This document shows positions 52,185 through 60,765 of a stretch of 64,000 nt of DNA, one piece after another. How positions within the stretch are numbered: the stretch's first letter is position 1; every line of letters begins with the position of its first letter. The DNA lies in NCBI RefSeq assembly GCF_002975435.1, contig NZ_PCPT01000002.1:496001-560000 (forward strand). The letters are read 5' to 3'. Position numbers and translations under genes: made by a program. The notes under the pieces were generated by a model that saw only the letters and a program-made list of their open reading frames with translations, did not search any database and was not told where the DNA came from. The DNA is from Arthrobacter sp. MYb227 (GTDB lineage Bacteria; Actinomycetota; Actinomycetes; Actinomycetales; Micrococcaceae).

Positions 52185-52355
52185 ATGTGCCGTGCAGTTA
52201 GCTGTCGTAAGTGTCAGAAGACCACCTGGGCGGGATGCGGTCAACACATCAAACAAGTCATGGCCCACGTGCCTCGCGCCGAACGCTGTACGTGCGATCC
52301 AAATGCCCCTAAGCAATCCTCCGGCAGCTGGTTTGCACGTCTTTTCGGACGCTAG
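52185..52355 (+). CDS. Conserved 56-residue Cys-rich mini-protein
   Basis: The frame begins MCRAVSCRKCQKTTWAGCGQ and carries on with HIKQVMAHVP and RCTCDPNAP, ending SWFARLFGR. AAGGA at 52172-52176 is 8 bases before the ATG. Six Cys in SCRKC, AGCGQH and RCTC spacing look like a zinc or other metal site. A family of such 50-60-residue proteins is known across bacteria and fungi without a defined role. It sits behind the CsoR-like palindrome and ahead of a TCS-linked ABC module. Confidence 0.85.
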   Translation: MCRAVSCRKCQKTTWAGCGQHIKQVMAHVPRAERCTCDPNAPKQSSGSWFARLFGR

Positions 52356-52416
52356 AAACTAAGGTTTATGGTGCAACGCGAGGCCGCACCGATTGAAAAT
52401 TCTTGCGGCTCGTGCG

Positions 52417-52442
52417 TTGCCCATGACAAGTGTCATGGGCAA
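52417..52442. promoter_or_regulatory. 26-bp palindrome before the ABC/two-component operon
   Basis: TTGCCCATGACA (52417-52428) is repeated inverted at 52431-52442 with a 2-base centre. The short centre fits a protein-binding site better than an RNA loop, though a hairpin terminator of the mini-gene is possible. The following operon starts 52 bases downstream and encodes its own response regulator, which may bind here. Confidence 0.65.
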
Positions 52443-52494
52443 TTCATGAGTTTTTGCTCTTCTGTCCCTGCCTAAGACGCTGAAGACTAGAGGC

Positions 52495-53463
52495 ATGAGT
52501 GAAAGAACCGAGCAAAACACGCATTCGTTACGGGACGAAAAGCAGAGCCAAGGGTGCCCCAGCGCCCTTGAACTGCGTGGCGTGCGCAAGACCTTCCGCA
52601 CGGCTGACGGCCCGTTCGATGCTGTAGCAGGAATCGATTTAAGCGTCGGCGCAGGGGAAATCGTTGCGTTTCTGGGCCCAAACGGGGCAGGCAAAACCAC
52701 AAGCATCGATATGATGCTCGGACTGACCCAGCCAACTGCTGGGCTCATCTCGGTACTAGGCAAGAGTCCGCGCGAAGCCGTTGAAGCCGGAGAAATCTCG
52801 GCTGTGCTACAAACCGGAGGACTGCTGCGTGATCTGACAGTACGTGAAACGGTCACCGCCATTGCCGCACTGCACGGAGTCAAAGACCGCATTGACGAGG
52901 TCATGGAACGAACCAACATCGTGGCGTTGGCACGCCGCAAGGTTTCTAAATGCTCGGGTGGTGAGCAACAACGCCTGAAGTTTGCCCTTGCATTGCTGCC
53001 GGATCCAAAATTACTGATTCTTGATGAGCCAACCGCGGGTATGGATGTTGCGGCACGCCATGCATTCTGGGACACCATGCGTGAAGATGCGTTGGCCGGT
53101 CGAACAGTATTGTTCGCAACCCATTACCTTGAAGAGGCGCAAGACTTCGCCGAACGCACTGTATTGATTGGCGCCGGCAGGGTTCTTGCCGATGGCCCGA
53201 CTACAACATTGCGGGAAATGACAGGCGGACGCGTGGTGAGTGCGTTGCTCCCGCCGCAGCTCCCGATACAACCCGCACTTGAAGCGCTAGGTACCCTTCC
53301 AGAAGTCATCGACATACACACCAAGGGAAACCGGGTATCGGTCACCGGGCCAGCCTCGGATGCTGCGGCACTCATGTTGTTGCGAGAACTTGGAGCCACC
53401 GACCTGGAAATCAGCGCACCTACCCTTGAAACCGCCTTTATGGCATTGACGGAGACAAAATAA
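52495..53463 (+). CDS. ABC transporter ATP-binding protein (DrrA-like)
   Basis: The 322-residue ATPase has Walker A GPNGAGKTTSI, signature CSGGEQQRLKFA, Walker B LLILDEPTAGMD and switch His FATHYLEEAQ. A C-terminal extension of about 80 residues is like that of DrrA/CcmA. AGAGG precedes the ATG closely. TAA and the next ATG share one base. It should power the ABC-2 permease for drug or lipid export. Confidence 0.93.
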   Translation: MSERTEQNTHSLRDEKQSQGCPSALELRGVRKTFRTADGPFDAVAGIDLSVGAGEIVAFLGPNGAGKTTSIDMMLGLTQPTAGLISVLGKSPREAVEAGEISAVLQTGGLLRDLTVRETVTAIAALHGVKDRIDEVMERTNIVALARRKVSKCSGGEQQRLKFALALLPDPKLLILDEPTAGMDVAARHAFWDTMREDALAGRTVLFATHYLEEAQDFAERTVLIGAGRVLADGPTTTLREMTGGRVVSALLPPQLPIQPALEALGTLPEVIDIHTKGNRVSVTGPASDAAALMLLRELGATDLEISAPTLETAFMALTETK

Positions 53464-54218
53464 TGAATGCCACCTATGTTCGCATCGAATTGTTCCGCCA
53501 GTCCCGCGACGTGATGAACCTGATGTTTGCGGTACTGATGCCGGTAGCCATGTATGTGCTTTTTGGAAACATGTTTGGTCAGGGCAGCGAGACCTTCGGC
53601 AACGGAAACGTGAAATTTTATATCATGGTCTCCATGGCCGCCTATGGTTCGGCGGTTGCCACAACAGCCATTGCCGGAACCGCGGCGACCGAGGCAATGC
53701 TCGGGTGGGGGCGGCAAATAGCGCTGACCCCCATGAAACCGGCAGGATTCGTGGCCTGCAAAATAGTGGTGGCAATGGTCGTTTCCAGTGCTAGCGCCCT
53801 GGCAGTGTTCCTCACTGGCGCCGCAACCGGCGCCAGAGCAGATGAACCATGGCTCTGGGTGGCAAGCTACGCCATTACCGTAGTGGGATCCGGTGTATTT
53901 GCCCTCTATGGCATGGCCGCAGGGCTAGCTTTCAAATCGGAAACAGCAATCGGCATTGCCAGCAGCGGCATGGTGTTCTTCGCATTCTTTGGCAATGTTT
54001 TCATGCCGCTCAGCGGAGTCCTGCTGGACATCGCTAAATTCACCCCGATGTATGGCTTCGTGGGGCTCGCCAGATACCCACTCACCGAGGGATATCTGGC
54101 CAATGACACGGGTGCCAGCGACTCATGGGGGCTACTTATGGCTAACCTTGTTGCATGGATACTGATCTTCGCGGGACTCGCGCTGTGGGCGGTTCGTCGT
54201 TCGCAGGCGCGGAAATGA
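53463..54218 (+). CDS. ABC-2 family transporter permease
   Basis: The 251-residue protein has six predicted helices (VMNLMFAVLMPVAMYVLFG, YIMVSMAAYGSAVATTAIAG, KIVVAMVVSSASALAVFLTG and others). GTAATEAMLGWGRQIALTPMKP is the ABC-2 coupling motif. Start and stop overlap the neighbouring genes by 1 and 4 nt. It forms an exporter with the ATPase at 52495, controlled by the kinase and regulator encoded behind it. Confidence 0.9.
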   Translation: MNATYVRIELFRQSRDVMNLMFAVLMPVAMYVLFGNMFGQGSETFGNGNVKFYIMVSMAAYGSAVATTAIAGTAATEAMLGWGRQIALTPMKPAGFVACKIVVAMVVSSASALAVFLTGAATGARADEPWLWVASYAITVVGSGVFALYGMAAGLAFKSETAIGIASSGMVFFAFFGNVFMPLSGVLLDIAKFTPMYGFVGLARYPLTEGYLANDTGASDSWGLLMANLVAWILIFAGLALWAVRRSQARK

Positions 54219-55303
54219 AGGCAGCACCTCCAAGCCCCGACTCCTTTTGGGTAAGGTACGGGTGGCTACTGGCCGCGGTCTGGATTATTTTCTTGATCTA
54301 TCCGATCAACGCAATAGTCGCCTCGGATATGGACTTAACGCGAAGCCTCGTCGCTTACGGAGCTATAGGTAGCTTCGCAGCGATTTATCTTGTAGGTTTC
54401 TACAAATTCAGCGGACAGATGGGCAGAACACCAAGCGCGCAGGTATACCTGTACTTTGCGCTATTAGTCGGAGTTGCGCTGGGAACTATCCCGCTGATCG
54501 GGGTCAATGTTTATAGCTTTGGACCATTCATTATTTCTTTCTCTGCCTACCTCATGTCCGTGCGTTGGATGTGGTGGACCAGCGGTGTGACCCTGGGATC
54601 GGCTATCGCCGTGGCATTGGTGGGAAACCTGTTTGATGAACTGATTTTCTTGATTTGTCTGTTGGTGGTGCTCATTATTGCCAACGCGGTAAACGCAACC
54701 TTGATAAGACGCAGCATTGCCGCTGACGCATTACATCAAGACTTCACGATCCTCAGCGAGCAGGACCGCATGGCCAGAGACGTCCATGATGTCTTGGGAC
54801 ATTCGCTGACCGCGGTAAGCCTGAAGGCTGAACTTGCCGAACGTCTACTTGATACCGATATTGAAAAGGCCCGCGAGGAATTACAACAGATTCGCGCACT
54901 GACCGTTGAAGCCCTCGATTCAATTCGCGCTACAGTTGGCGGACTACGGCGTACCACGTTGGAGGAAGAATTACGATTAACTCGTGAAGCATTGCGCGAT
55001 GCCGGGCTCGCGACCATGGTGGTGGGAAACGCCGAAAAAATTGATGTGGTCCGTTCCCACGCCTTGTCGTGGATATTGCGCGAATCTGTGACCAATGTGT
55101 TGCGCCATGCCCATGCCGCTTCCTGTTGGATCACTATTACTGATGAGGCACTGAGCATCGAAGACGATGGCGATTCCTTATCCGGCAGCAGCGAGGGACA
55201 CGGCATTCGCGGCATGCGGGAACGGGCAAGACTTGCCGGGGCCGAACTGAGCATCGGAGAATCCTCCCACGGTGGCACTAAAGTTGCTGTGCGATGGAAC
55301 TAA
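54215..55303 (+). CDS. HisKA_3-type sensor kinase (DesK/LiaS-like)
   Basis: From ATG 54215 the 362-residue protein has about five or six membrane helices in the first 170 residues with almost no outer domain, as in DesK. The phospho-acceptor region is EQDRMARDVHDVLGHSLTAVSLKAELAERLL and the ATP-binding domain has SWILRESVTNVLRHAHAA and EGHGIRGMRERARLAGAEL. Such kinases sense membrane state or membrane-active compounds. The gene overlaps the permease by 4 nt and the regulator gene by 10 nt. Confidence 0.9.
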   Translation: MKAAPPSPDSFWVRYGWLLAAVWIIFLIYPINAIVASDMDLTRSLVAYGAIGSFAAIYLVGFYKFSGQMGRTPSAQVYLYFALLVGVALGTIPLIGVNVYSFGPFIISFSAYLMSVRWMWWTSGVTLGSAIAVALVGNLFDELIFLICLLVVLIIANAVNATLIRRSIAADALHQDFTILSEQDRMARDVHDVLGHSLTAVSLKAELAERLLDTDIEKAREELQQIRALTVEALDSIRATVGGLRRTTLEEELRLTREALRDAGLATMVVGNAEKIDVVRSHALSWILRESVTNVLRHAHAASCWITITDEALSIEDDGDSLSGSSEGHGIRGMRERARLAGAELSIGESSHGGTKVAVRWN

Positions 55304-55917
55304 AAGAAGACCCAATTCGTGTTTTGTTGGCAGATGACCAAGCACTGGTGCGCGGGGCACTTGCCGCATTGCTAAATCTTGAACCCGATATCTGCGTGGT
55401 GGCGCAGGCCGGTGACGGAAGTGAAGTTGCTGCGCTGGCCGCCGAACACCGCGTTCAGGTGGCATTGCTCGATATCCAAATGCCGATCATGGATGGGCTG
55501 GAAGCAGCAGCCATCCTGCGTCAGCGGATGCCAGAGTGCAAGGTACTGATGGTGACAACCTTTGACCGGCCCGGTTATCTGCGCGCCGCCTTCGATGCCG
55601 GAGCCAGCGGATTTCTGGTGAAGGACACACCCTCGGCTGCGCTCGCCGATGCGGTGCGCCAAGTTCACGCAGGCGGCCGTGTAGTTGACCCGTCATTGGC
55701 CGCGCAATCCTTGATGGGCGGTTCCAACCCACTCACCGAACGCGAACGAGAAGTTCTGTCGCAAGCCCAGAGTGGTGCTCCGGTGGCGCAGATTGCCGCA
55801 GCGATGCACCTAAGTGTTGGAACCGTGCGCAACCACCTTTCAAATGCCATAGGAAAAACCGGCGCCGCAAACCGCATCGAAGCCGCGCATGCAGCCCACG
55901 AACAGGGCTGGATCTAG
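55294..55917 (+). CDS. NarL/LuxR-type response regulator (DesR/LiaR-like)
   Basis: The 207-residue protein has LLADDQALVRGALAALL, VALLDIQMPIMDGLEAA with the phospho-Asp, and VTTFDRPGYLRAAFDAGASGFLVKDTP. The C-terminal LuxR helix-turn-helix is LTEREREVLSQAQSGAPVAQIAAAMHLSVGTVRNHLSNAIGK. It is coupled to the kinase and may bind the palindrome at 52417-52442 to control the exporter operon. Confidence 0.92.
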   Translation: MELKEDPIRVLLADDQALVRGALAALLNLEPDICVVAQAGDGSEVAALAAEHRVQVALLDIQMPIMDGLEAAAILRQRMPECKVLMVTTFDRPGYLRAAFDAGASGFLVKDTPSAALADAVRQVHAGGRVVDPSLAAQSLMGGSNPLTEREREVLSQAQSGAPVAQIAAAMHLSVGTVRNHLSNAIGKTGAANRIEAAHAAHEQGWI

Positions 55918-55975
55918 TAGTACTCGGTCTTGGGGCTGCACATAACGACGCGGGGCTATCGGTAGACTCGTACAC

Positions 55976-56650
55976 ATGTCGGTTTCGGAACTTTCGGTCA
56001 GCACACAGAACTATTTGAAGGTCATTTGGGGCCTCTCCGAATGGTCTGACGAGCCGGTTACCGCCACGGATATTGCCCAAAAATCTGGGCTGAAGGTTTC
56101 CTCAGTTTCCGATGCGGTGCGCAGGCTTACCGCGCAGGGATTGGTGAGCCACGCCCGGTACGGGGCCGTGGAACTGACAACTCTGGGGCGTAAATACGCG
56201 CTGGATATGGTGCGGCGACATCGTCTACTAGAAACCTTCCTCGTTCGGACGCTTGGCTATGACTGGGACCAGGTCCATGACGAGGCGGAGAATCTTGAAC
56301 ATGCCATGAGCGATTTCATGGTCGAACGCCTCGATGAATTTCTTGGTCACCCGACGCGAGACCCGCACGGAGACCCGATCCCGGCCGCCGATGGGGCGCT
56401 GAGTGTGCCCGATGCGGTGCTGCTGAGCACCGTTGAGCCCGGCGAGCGAGTCACGGTGGAACGGATATCCGATGAGGATCCCGCGCTACTGCAATACCTC
56501 AGTTCCCAAGGCGTGGTGCCCGGGGTTAGACTGCTTATCGCCGAGCTCATTCCCTTCTCCGACGCCGTGCAGGTCGACGTCGAAGACGGAAATCGTGCGG
56601 TGACCCTGGGTCGCCAAGTAGTCGAAGCGCTCTATGTCTCGCGCGTTTAA
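55976..56650 (+). CDS. mntR: DtxR/MntR-family metal-dependent repressor
   Basis: The 224-residue protein has the DtxR winged helix: STQNYLKVIWGLSEW, TATDIAQKSGLKVSSVSDAVRRLTAQGLV, then MVRRHRLLETFLVRTLGYDWDQVHDEAENLEHAMSDFMVERLDEFLGHP with the metal ligands (His, Glu, Asp). The C-terminal SH3-like part follows. It lies next to a manganese/zinc ABC importer in convergent direction, and a repeated operator precedes the importer. The symbol is assigned from context; iron (DtxR/IdeR) cannot be excluded. Confidence 0.85.
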   Translation: MSVSELSVSTQNYLKVIWGLSEWSDEPVTATDIAQKSGLKVSSVSDAVRRLTAQGLVSHARYGAVELTTLGRKYALDMVRRHRLLETFLVRTLGYDWDQVHDEAENLEHAMSDFMVERLDEFLGHPTRDPHGDPIPAADGALSVPDAVLLSTVEPGERVTVERISDEDPALLQYLSSQGVVPGVRLLIAELIPFSDAVQVDVEDGNRAVTLGRQVVEALYVSRV

Positions 56651-57519
56651 ACTGCTTTCGCGGATCGGCGGCGCACCGAGGCGCTGATTTTGCGCCCCAC
56701 TAGCCCCTGCGCGGGTGCAAAGAGGTACACAAGCGCGAACGCGGCTCCCTGGACCAGCACGATCATGCCACCGGAGGCGGTGTCCAGATAGTAGCTGGCG
56801 TACAGCCCGATGATCGCGCACACCACCGAGATGGCCGGGGCGATCAACAGCATCCGCCCGAAGCGGTCGGTGAGTAGGTGCGCGGTGGCTCCGGGGATGA
56901 TCAGCATCGCGACCACCAGGATCACGCCCACCGCCTGCAACGCCACCACCGAGGTCAGCGCCAACAAGCCCAGCAGGGCTGCGCCCAGCAACCGTGGGTT
57001 CAACCCGATGGCGTGCGCATGTGTGGCATCAAAGGCAAAAAGCGTGAAATCCCGGCGCCAAAGCAATAGCGCGGCAAGAGCCAGCGCGCCCAAGATGAGG
57101 ATCTGCAGGACCTCTTCCTTCGAGACGCCCAACAGGTTCCCGAAGATGATATGGCCCAGATCGGTTTCCGAGGGGGTCACCGAGATCAACACCAGGCCCA
57201 GCGCGAAGAGCGTGGAGAAGACTATGCCGATGGCCGCGTCCTCCTTGATTCGGCTGGTATCGCGCACCGCACCGATCAGGCCCACGGCTAGGAACCCGAA
57301 GAGCAACGCACCGATGGCGAAGGGTACCGAGAACATGTAGGCCAGTACGACGCCCGGGAGCACCGCGTGGGAGACCGCATCTCCCATCAGTGACCAGCCG
57401 ATCAGCACCAGCCAGCAGGAGAGCACCGCGCACACGGTCGCGGCGGTGACCGCGGTGGCCAGCGCGTTGAGCATGAAGCCGTAGCTCAGTGGTTCAAGGA
57501 GCAAGTCGATTGGGTTCAT
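56647..57519 (-). CDS. Metal ABC transporter permease (MntB/ZnuB-like)
   Basis: The 290-residue protein has eight or nine helices, the family motif GWSLMGDAVSHAVLPGVVLAYM near the start and LLGLLALTSVVALQAVGVILVVAMLI. FLAVGLIGAVRDTSRIKEDAAIGIVFSTLFALG is the coupling region. Its start overlaps the ATPase gene by 4 nt. Its stop codon overlaps that of convergent mntR by 4 nt. Confidence 0.92.
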   Translation of the reverse strand: MNPIDLLLEPLSYGFMLNALATAVTAATVCAVLSCWLVLIGWSLMGDAVSHAVLPGVVLAYMFSVPFAIGALLFGFLAVGLIGAVRDTSRIKEDAAIGIVFSTLFALGLVLISVTPSETDLGHIIFGNLLGVSKEEVLQILILGALALAALLLWRRDFTLFAFDATHAHAIGLNPRLLGAALLGLLALTSVVALQAVGVILVVAMLIIPGATAHLLTDRFGRMLLIAPAISVVCAIIGLYASYYLDTASGGMIVLVQGAAFALVYLFAPAQGLVGRKISASVRRRSAKAV

Positions 57520-58259
57520 GAATTCTCGTCCCTTCCCAGGACATCGAGGCCAAAGGCCAGAGCAAGATTTTCGGGACGCAGCACGGTCTGTGGGTCCCCG
57601 TGCATGAGCACCTTTTGCATCAAGAGCACCGCCTCGTCGGCCAGCGCCGGCAAGGCGTGCAGATCGTGGGTGGAAACCAAAATTGCTGCCCCGGCGCTTG
57701 CTTGCTCGCGCAGCAACCGGGTGATGGTGGCCTCGGATCTCTTGTCCACCCCGGCAAACGGCTCATCAAGCAGCAGCACCGTGGCCTCCTGGGCGATGCC
57801 GCGGGCCACGAAGGCACGTTTCTTCTGCCCGCCGGAGAGCTGGCCGATTTGTCGGTGCGCATAGTCGGTCAGCTCCACGCGCTCCAGAGCCTCTGCGACG
57901 GCGAGCTTGTCGGCCTTCGCGGGCCGCCGGGTGAAGCCCATGTGCCCGTAGCGGCCCATCATCACCACGTCGTGCACCGAGACGGGGAATGACCAGTCCA
58001 CGTCCTCAGATTGCGGAACATAGCCGATGGCCGCGGATTTGCGGGCCTTGGCCGGTGTGTCGCCGTTGATGCGCACGGTGCCGGACTCGGGCTTGAGCAG
58101 GCCCATGATGGCCTTGAAGAGCGTGGACTTGCCCGATCCGTTCATGCCCACCAGCCCGCAGATGCGCGAGGGGTGCAGGGTCAGGCTGGCCTCGTCAAGG
58201 GCCAGCACCTCGCCGTAGCGCACCGTCAGTCCGTTGGCCTCGATGGCCGGGACGCTCAC
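57516..58259 (-). CDS. Metal ABC transporter ATP-binding protein (MntA/ZnuC-like)
   Basis: From GTG 58259 the 247-residue ATPase has Walker A GMNGSGKSTLF, Q-loop GYVPQSEDVDWSFPVSVHDVVMMGRYG, signature LSGGQKKRAFVA, Walker B VLLLDEPFAGVD and switch His VSTHDL. The VPQSEDVDWSFPVSV motif is typical of Mn/Zn importers of the MntA/SitB group. It overlaps both neighbours by 4 nt. Confidence 0.92.
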   Translation of the reverse strand: MSVPAIEANGLTVRYGEVLALDEASLTLHPSRICGLVGMNGSGKSTLFKAIMGLLKPESGTVRINGDTPAKARKSAAIGYVPQSEDVDWSFPVSVHDVVMMGRYGHMGFTRRPAKADKLAVAEALERVELTDYAHRQIGQLSGGQKKRAFVARGIAQEATVLLLDEPFAGVDKRSEATITRLLREQASAGAAILVSTHDLHALPALADEAVLLMQKVLMHGDPQTVLRPENLALAFGLDVLGRDENS

Positions 58260-59218
58260 TTGACGCTCCCGGTCAGCGCCTCGAGGATCACGTCGGTGTC
58301 GTGCGTGATCATTTCCAGATAGGTGGGCACCGGGCCATCGGCCTCGGACAGCGAATCGACATACAGGGTGCCGCCGAATACGGCGTCGGTGGCCTGGACG
58401 ACCTGCTGCATTGGGGCATCGGAGACCGTGGATTCGCAGAAGACCGCCGGCACCCGGTGTTCCTTGACGAACTCGATGACCGAGACGATTTGTCGCGGGG
58501 TGGCCTGCTGTTCTGCGTTTACCGCCCAGATGTATTTTTCCTTCAGCCCGGCGTCGCGGGCCAGGTAGGAGAAGGCGCCTTCGCAGGACACCAGCGCGCG
58601 TTCGTGCTCCTTCAGCTCGGAGAGCCCATCGACGATTTTTTTCTGTAGGGCTTGTAATTGCGCGGTGTAGGCGCTGGCGTTGGCCGTGTAGTGCTCGTGG
58701 TTTTCCGGGTCGAGTTCGATGAAGGCGTCGCAGATGTTGGCCACGTAGTGCTGCACGTTCACCGGGCTCATCCAGGCGTGCGGGTTGGGTTTGCCGGCGT
58801 TGGCGTCCTCGGTGATGTCCATGACCTCGATCCCGTCGCTGAGCACCGCATGGGGCACGTCGAGTTCGGCGACGAACTTGCCGAACCAGGCCTCGAGGTT
58901 CAGTCCGTTGTCCAGGATCAGTTGGGCTTTGGAAGCCTTGGCGATGTCTTGCGGCGTGGGTTCGTAGCCGTGGATCTCGGCCCCGACCTTGGTAATCGAT
59001 TGGACCTCAAGCTTGTCGCCGGCGACGTTTTGGGCGATGTCTGCCAACACCGTGAAGGTGGTCAGCACGACCGGACGGTCGTTGGCGTCCGGAGCGGAAA
59101 TGGCGCCGGGGGAGTCGCAGCCAGTCATCACCGTGGTGAGCGCAATGGCCGCAAACGTTGTCACTAGGCGCGTGCGCCAACGGGCGGTGGAAGATTGAAA
59201 GAAGGGACGATTCGTCAT
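58256..59218 (-). CDS. Manganese/zinc-binding lipoprotein (MntC/PsaA-like)
   Basis: The 320-residue protein has a lipoprotein signal (TFAAIALTTVMTGC). The mature part has VLTTFTVLADIAQNVAGD, GAEIHGYEPTPQD (metal His), NPHAWMSP (second His), VSCEGAFSYLARDAG (Glu) and VDSLSE with the Asp ligand, the MntC/PsaA His-His-Glu-Asp set. There is no long His-rich loop as in ZnuA, which favours manganese. The repeated operator at 59286-59325 lies 68 bases upstream. Confidence 0.92.
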   Translation of the reverse strand: MTNRPFFQSSTARWRTRLVTTFAAIALTTVMTGCDSPGAISAPDANDRPVVLTTFTVLADIAQNVAGDKLEVQSITKVGAEIHGYEPTPQDIAKASKAQLILDNGLNLEAWFGKFVAELDVPHAVLSDGIEVMDITEDANAGKPNPHAWMSPVNVQHYVANICDAFIELDPENHEHYTANASAYTAQLQALQKKIVDGLSELKEHERALVSCEGAFSYLARDAGLKEKYIWAVNAEQQATPRQIVSVIEFVKEHRVPAVFCESTVSDAPMQQVVQATDAVFGGTLYVDSLSEADGPVPTYLEMITHDTDVILEALTGSVK

Positions 59219-59285
59219 TGAGGTCCTAGAGAGGGGAGTGCTGGAGATGTCAGGGAACGGGTTGGATAAACACCGAATAATTCAT

Positions 59286-59325
59286 GTTACGCCATTCCGT
59301 ACATAAATGTACGCCATGACGTAAC
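59286..59325. promoter_or_regulatory. MntR-type operator with repeated half-sites
   Basis: TACGCCATTCCGTA (59288-59301) and TACGCCATGACGTA (59310-59323) are direct repeats 22 bases apart. At the same time GTTACG/CGTAAC and GTACAT-AA-ATGTAC make a 40-base dyad on one axis. It precedes the metal-importer operon and is the expected target of the DtxR/MntR protein encoded at 55976. Confidence 0.75.
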
Positions 59326-59482
59326 TTGTCGGTTTGGGGTGATGCGGGGATTGTTCTTGTGCAGATAAAGAGGTGGCACCTCGATTGGAAAACTGCTTGA
59401 TGGAATCCATTGCCGCCCAGAGTGCACGGGCATAGACTCGCTGTTGCATCAGAGACCGTTTCGAGGGAATTGGATTACCGCT

Positions 59483-60262
59483 ATGCCCAAGCCAACCATT
59501 ACTGCCGGATCACCCTGTTGGATCGATTTGATGACTTCTGACCCACAGCGCTCCATGGGTTTCTATTCCGCGCTCTTTGGCTGGACCTTCGAAATTGGGG
59601 ACCAAGAAAAATACGGCGGCTACACCATGGCATTCAAGGATGGGCAAGCCGTTGCGGGCCTCATGGAGAACGATGGCGTCTCGGGCTACCCGGATGTCTG
59701 GAGCACGTATCTGCGTGTGGAAGATATTGCTGCAAGTGTTCAGGCGGCGGCGGTCAACGGCGGCACGGTTCATCTGCAACCCATGGATGTTCCCAAGCAG
59801 GGCAAGATGGCAATGATTGGGGATGTCGGAGGTGCCTCAATTGGCCTGTGGGAATTCGGCGGCCACACCGGCTACCAACTTGCGGCCGAGCCGGGGGCTC
59901 CTGCCTGGCATGAGCTATTTACCCGCAATTTCCCGGCCACAGTAAAGTTCTATGAAGACGTGTTTGGATGGGATATCAGCGTGGTGGGAGACAGCGACGA
60001 ATTCCGCTACTCCACTTTGGGGTCGAATGAGGAAGCTACGGCAGGAATCATGGATGCCACCTCGTTCCTTCCCGCAGAGGTTCCCGCCAACTGGCACGTC
60101 TACTTCGCCGTGGAAAATGCGGATGCCACCATCCAAGAGACCTTGGCCCGTGGTGGAACCGTGATACAGCCCGCTGAGGACACACCATTTGGCCGCAATG
60201 CGGCGCTCACCGACGCAACAGGTGCGCAGTTCTGGATCACCCAGGAGATGAACTTGGGGTAA
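59483..60262 (+). CDS. VOC-family protein with two glyoxalase-like domains
   Basis: From ATG 59483 the 259-residue protein contains two tandem vicinal-oxygen-chelate units: CWIDLMTSDPQRSMGFYSALFGWTF with the DGQAVAGLMEN strand, and HELFTRNFPATVKFYEDVFGWDI, with NWHVYFAVENADATIQETLARGGTV at the end. Each copy has the beta-alpha-beta-beta-beta pattern. Members bind metals or drugs, as in glyoxalase, dioxygenase or resistance proteins. The first unit's expected metal His looks weak. No neighbour suggests the substrate. Confidence 0.85.
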   Translation: MPKPTITAGSPCWIDLMTSDPQRSMGFYSALFGWTFEIGDQEKYGGYTMAFKDGQAVAGLMENDGVSGYPDVWSTYLRVEDIAASVQAAAVNGGTVHLQPMDVPKQGKMAMIGDVGGASIGLWEFGGHTGYQLAAEPGAPAWHELFTRNFPATVKFYEDVFGWDISVVGDSDEFRYSTLGSNEEATAGIMDATSFLPAEVPANWHVYFAVENADATIQETLARGGTVIQPAEDTPFGRNAALTDATGAQFWITQEMNLG

Positions 60263-60664
60263 TCACTAGATTGACCGACACATCGACCGCATTCCAGATT
60301 TGAGGGATGGGCCGATGTTGTTTAAGTCCGAAGTTCACATCTCCAATGAGGATTCGCTCGAAGCCCGCTCGCTTCCGGTCCGTTGCGAAAGTTTTTGTTT
60401 GTGAGTTCCGGTGGAGCATGTGACGGAAGCCGTCAGCAGCGGATGTGGCCGGGGCCCAGCTGCGCAGCGTGATTGAGTTCATCCGCATGGAGCTGGTTGC
60501 GGAGAATGCGGAACTGACACCCCGCGTGACTCCTACGGAGCATACTGGCGCCTGAATGACGCTGCCTCGATCATCTCGAGCAACGACTCTGAGATTCGTG
60601 CTGCGGCGCGGGCCCTCGGCACAATGGGGAGCGGTAGGGCCAGGGAGCCGGTGCCGGGCGGAGC
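60263..60664 (+). pseudogene. Unidentified decayed reading frame
   Basis: Fragments in different + frames look like protein: LRSVIEFIRMELVAENAEL near 60460-60515 and, after a frame change, DSYGAYWRLNDAASIISS, then SEIRAAARALG to a TAA at 60664-60666. No start or ribosome-binding site is found. The pieces may come from one gene, but no family is recognised. Confidence 0.3.
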
Positions 60665-60765
60665 CTAAGCACCCGAGCACTTTACCGCCCCCCAGAGACT
60701 GCTATTGAGAGGTTTCAGGAGGGCTGTTCGCCTTTATCTGGATGATGTGACCAACGTCCAGGTAT

